Below, in pieces: positions 63,172 through 64,000 of a stretch of 64,000 nucleotides of DNA (positions within the stretch are counted from its first letter, which is position 1; every line of letters begins with the position of its first letter). Source of the stretch: Lactobacillus colini (GTDB lineage: Bacteria; Bacillota; Bacilli; Lactobacillales; Lactobacillaceae). Under the pieces are notes generated by a model. It saw nothing but the letters and a program-made list of their open reading frames with translations. It was not told the DNA's origin and did not search any database. Where the stretch lies: the NCBI RefSeq assembly GCF_017874575.1, contig NZ_JAGGLU010000004.1, positions 1 to 64,000 of the forward strand, in the 5' to 3' direction. The position numbers were made by a program, and so were the translations under genes.

Positions 63172-64000
63172 TAAGACTCAGCCTTCTTTAATTTGATTGT
63201 AACTTTTTTATTTGGTCTATGCTTTTTATCGTGCGAATCCTTAGTTTGCTTAAGGTTATCTTTAGCGGCATTTCTTTTTACCATTGCACGATGACGATTT
63301 TGATTTACCTCCATCACTACTGGCAAGACTACTGGTCGACGACCAGTTTCTTTATAAAGATATTTTTCAACTGCATTACGCACATCCTGCTTCAATTCAG
63401 TCCAATCAAAGCGCTTATTATTGAAATTATTATTAATTGCTTCCTTGATAACCTCTACTGATCCATCCATCAATGCATGATTAGCTTTAATGTAGACAAA
63501 TCCACGCGTAGAAACAAGCGGTTTAGCAACTATCTTTTTCTTTTTGCGATCAATAGTTACTGCTGCGATAAAGATACCATCATCAGATAATACTTCACGG
63601 TCACGTAAAACAATATTGCCTACGTCACCTATTCCTGAGCCATCAATCATAATATCCTCTCCTGGGACTGGATCACTTAAATAAAAGCGACCTTTTTCCA
63701 AAGCTAAGGTATCACCATTCTTAGTAATAAAGATATTATGACGATCCATACCAGCTTGAATAGCTAGATTTTCTTGTATTTCAAGTAAACGATATTCGCC
63801 AATTACTGGTACTAAGAACTTAGGCCTCAAAGTATCAATTAATAACTGTAAGTCTCTACCCGTTGCATGCCCACTCGTATGACGATCAAGTCCTAGTTGC
63901 TTAACAGTTCCACCAGCTCGATAAACCATATCACTAGTTTGAGCAACCATAGTCTCTACTGAATGAGAAGGAGTAGTTGCAATAAACACTAAATCTCCCT
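63171..64000 (-). CDS. rnj: Ribonuclease J, C-terminal part (5' end outside the window)
   Basis: Only the last 276 codons are visible; the frame is open to the window edge, where it reads GDLVFIATTPSHS. It covers the end of the beta-CASP region (HTSGHATGRDLQLLI, then RPKFLVPVIGEYRLL) and the C-terminal domain (VIDxxSG-like MIDGSGIGDVGN, ISIDRKK-like AVTIDRKKKK, and GRRPVVLPVVMEV). A Lys-rich tail ends it. RNase J1 has PVHGEYR with a metal-ligand His; here Ile replaces that His, which suggests a J2-type, less active paralogue. The full start cannot be given. Confidence 0.85.
   Translation of the reverse strand, partial: GDLVFIATTPSHSVETMVAQTSDMVYRAGGTVKQLGLDRHTSGHATGRDLQLLIDTLRPKFLVPVIGEYRLLEIQENLAIQAGMDRHNIFITKNGDTLALEKGRFYLSDPVPGEDIMIDGSGIGDVGNIVLRDREVLSDDGIFIAAVTIDRKKKKIVAKPLVSTRGFVYIKANHALMDGSVEVIKEAINNNFNNKRFDWTELKQDVRNAVEKYLYKETGRRPVVLPVVMEVNQNRHRAMVKRNAAKDNLKQTKDSHDKKHRPNKKVTIKLKKAES

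Overview
The window reads as chromosome of a low-GC Gram-positive, most likely a Lactobacillus of the acidophilus/gasseri-johnsonii group. This rests on the AT-rich sequence, strong AGGAGG-type ribosome binding sites with frequent TTG starts, the classical Firmicutes order from rpsB to ribF, the canonical lexA-ynzC-yneF locus, and fermentative gene content. I name the species group from pattern memory only; no search was run. No tRNA, rRNA, CRISPR array or insertion sequence was seen.

Region 1 (1-965): a lone ArpU-type phage regulator with its own terminator, then a gene-free stretch with three phased TAATATTG repeats. Region 2 (966-20507): minus-strand housekeeping. rpsB-tsf is followed by pyrH-frr-uppS-cdsA-rseP-proS-polC and rimP-nusA-ylxR-ylxQ-infB-rbfA-truB-ribF. 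This covers translation initiation and elongation, ribosome maturation, isoprenoid and phospholipid precursors, intramembrane proteolysis, replication and flavin synthesis. The second block has a promoter just after polC and a terminator hairpin just before rimP, which looks like an attenuator. rpsB has a structured leader.

Region 3 (20539-36623): a tRNA methyltransferase fused to a GIY-YIG domain, plsC, cfa, pepO with a heterodimeric ABC exporter, yneF and ynzC divergent from a LexA homologue that has lost its autocleavage residues, a lipoprotein, DNA repair and nucleotide enzymes (UDG, Nudix, Tag, phosphorylase) and lepA.

Region 4 (36856-45411): a nearly complete flavin-based extracellular electron transfer (FLEET) locus. 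On one side are apbE/fmnB and pplA, a lipoprotein with two FMN-binding domains. Divergent from them are ndh2, eetA, eetB and the polyprenyl synthase dmkB, with dmkA convergent. Together they would pass electrons from NADH through Ndh2 and a demethylmenaquinone pool to flavinylated PplA outside the membrane. Both divergent promoters carry a GTG-N8-CAC palindrome near the position expected for a CRP/FNR-type activator.

Region 5 (45531-54810): L-asparaginase, then a biotin-independent malonate decarboxylase system (mdcH, mdcA, mdcC, a fused mdcD-mdcE, mdcG), the divergent LysR regulator mdcR, a membrane acyltransferase-like gene and convergent mdcB. No malonate transporter is visible. Region 6 (54932-64000): a low-molecular-weight phosphatase, three uncharacterised membrane or secreted proteins, engB-clpX, tig, tuf, a TPR protein and the 3' part of an RNase J gene cut by the window edge.

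The most unusual items are the LexA with a substituted active site at the canonical lexA locus, the FLEET locus with its paired operators and a 49-nt internal repeat in pplA, and the fused MdcD-MdcE subunit.
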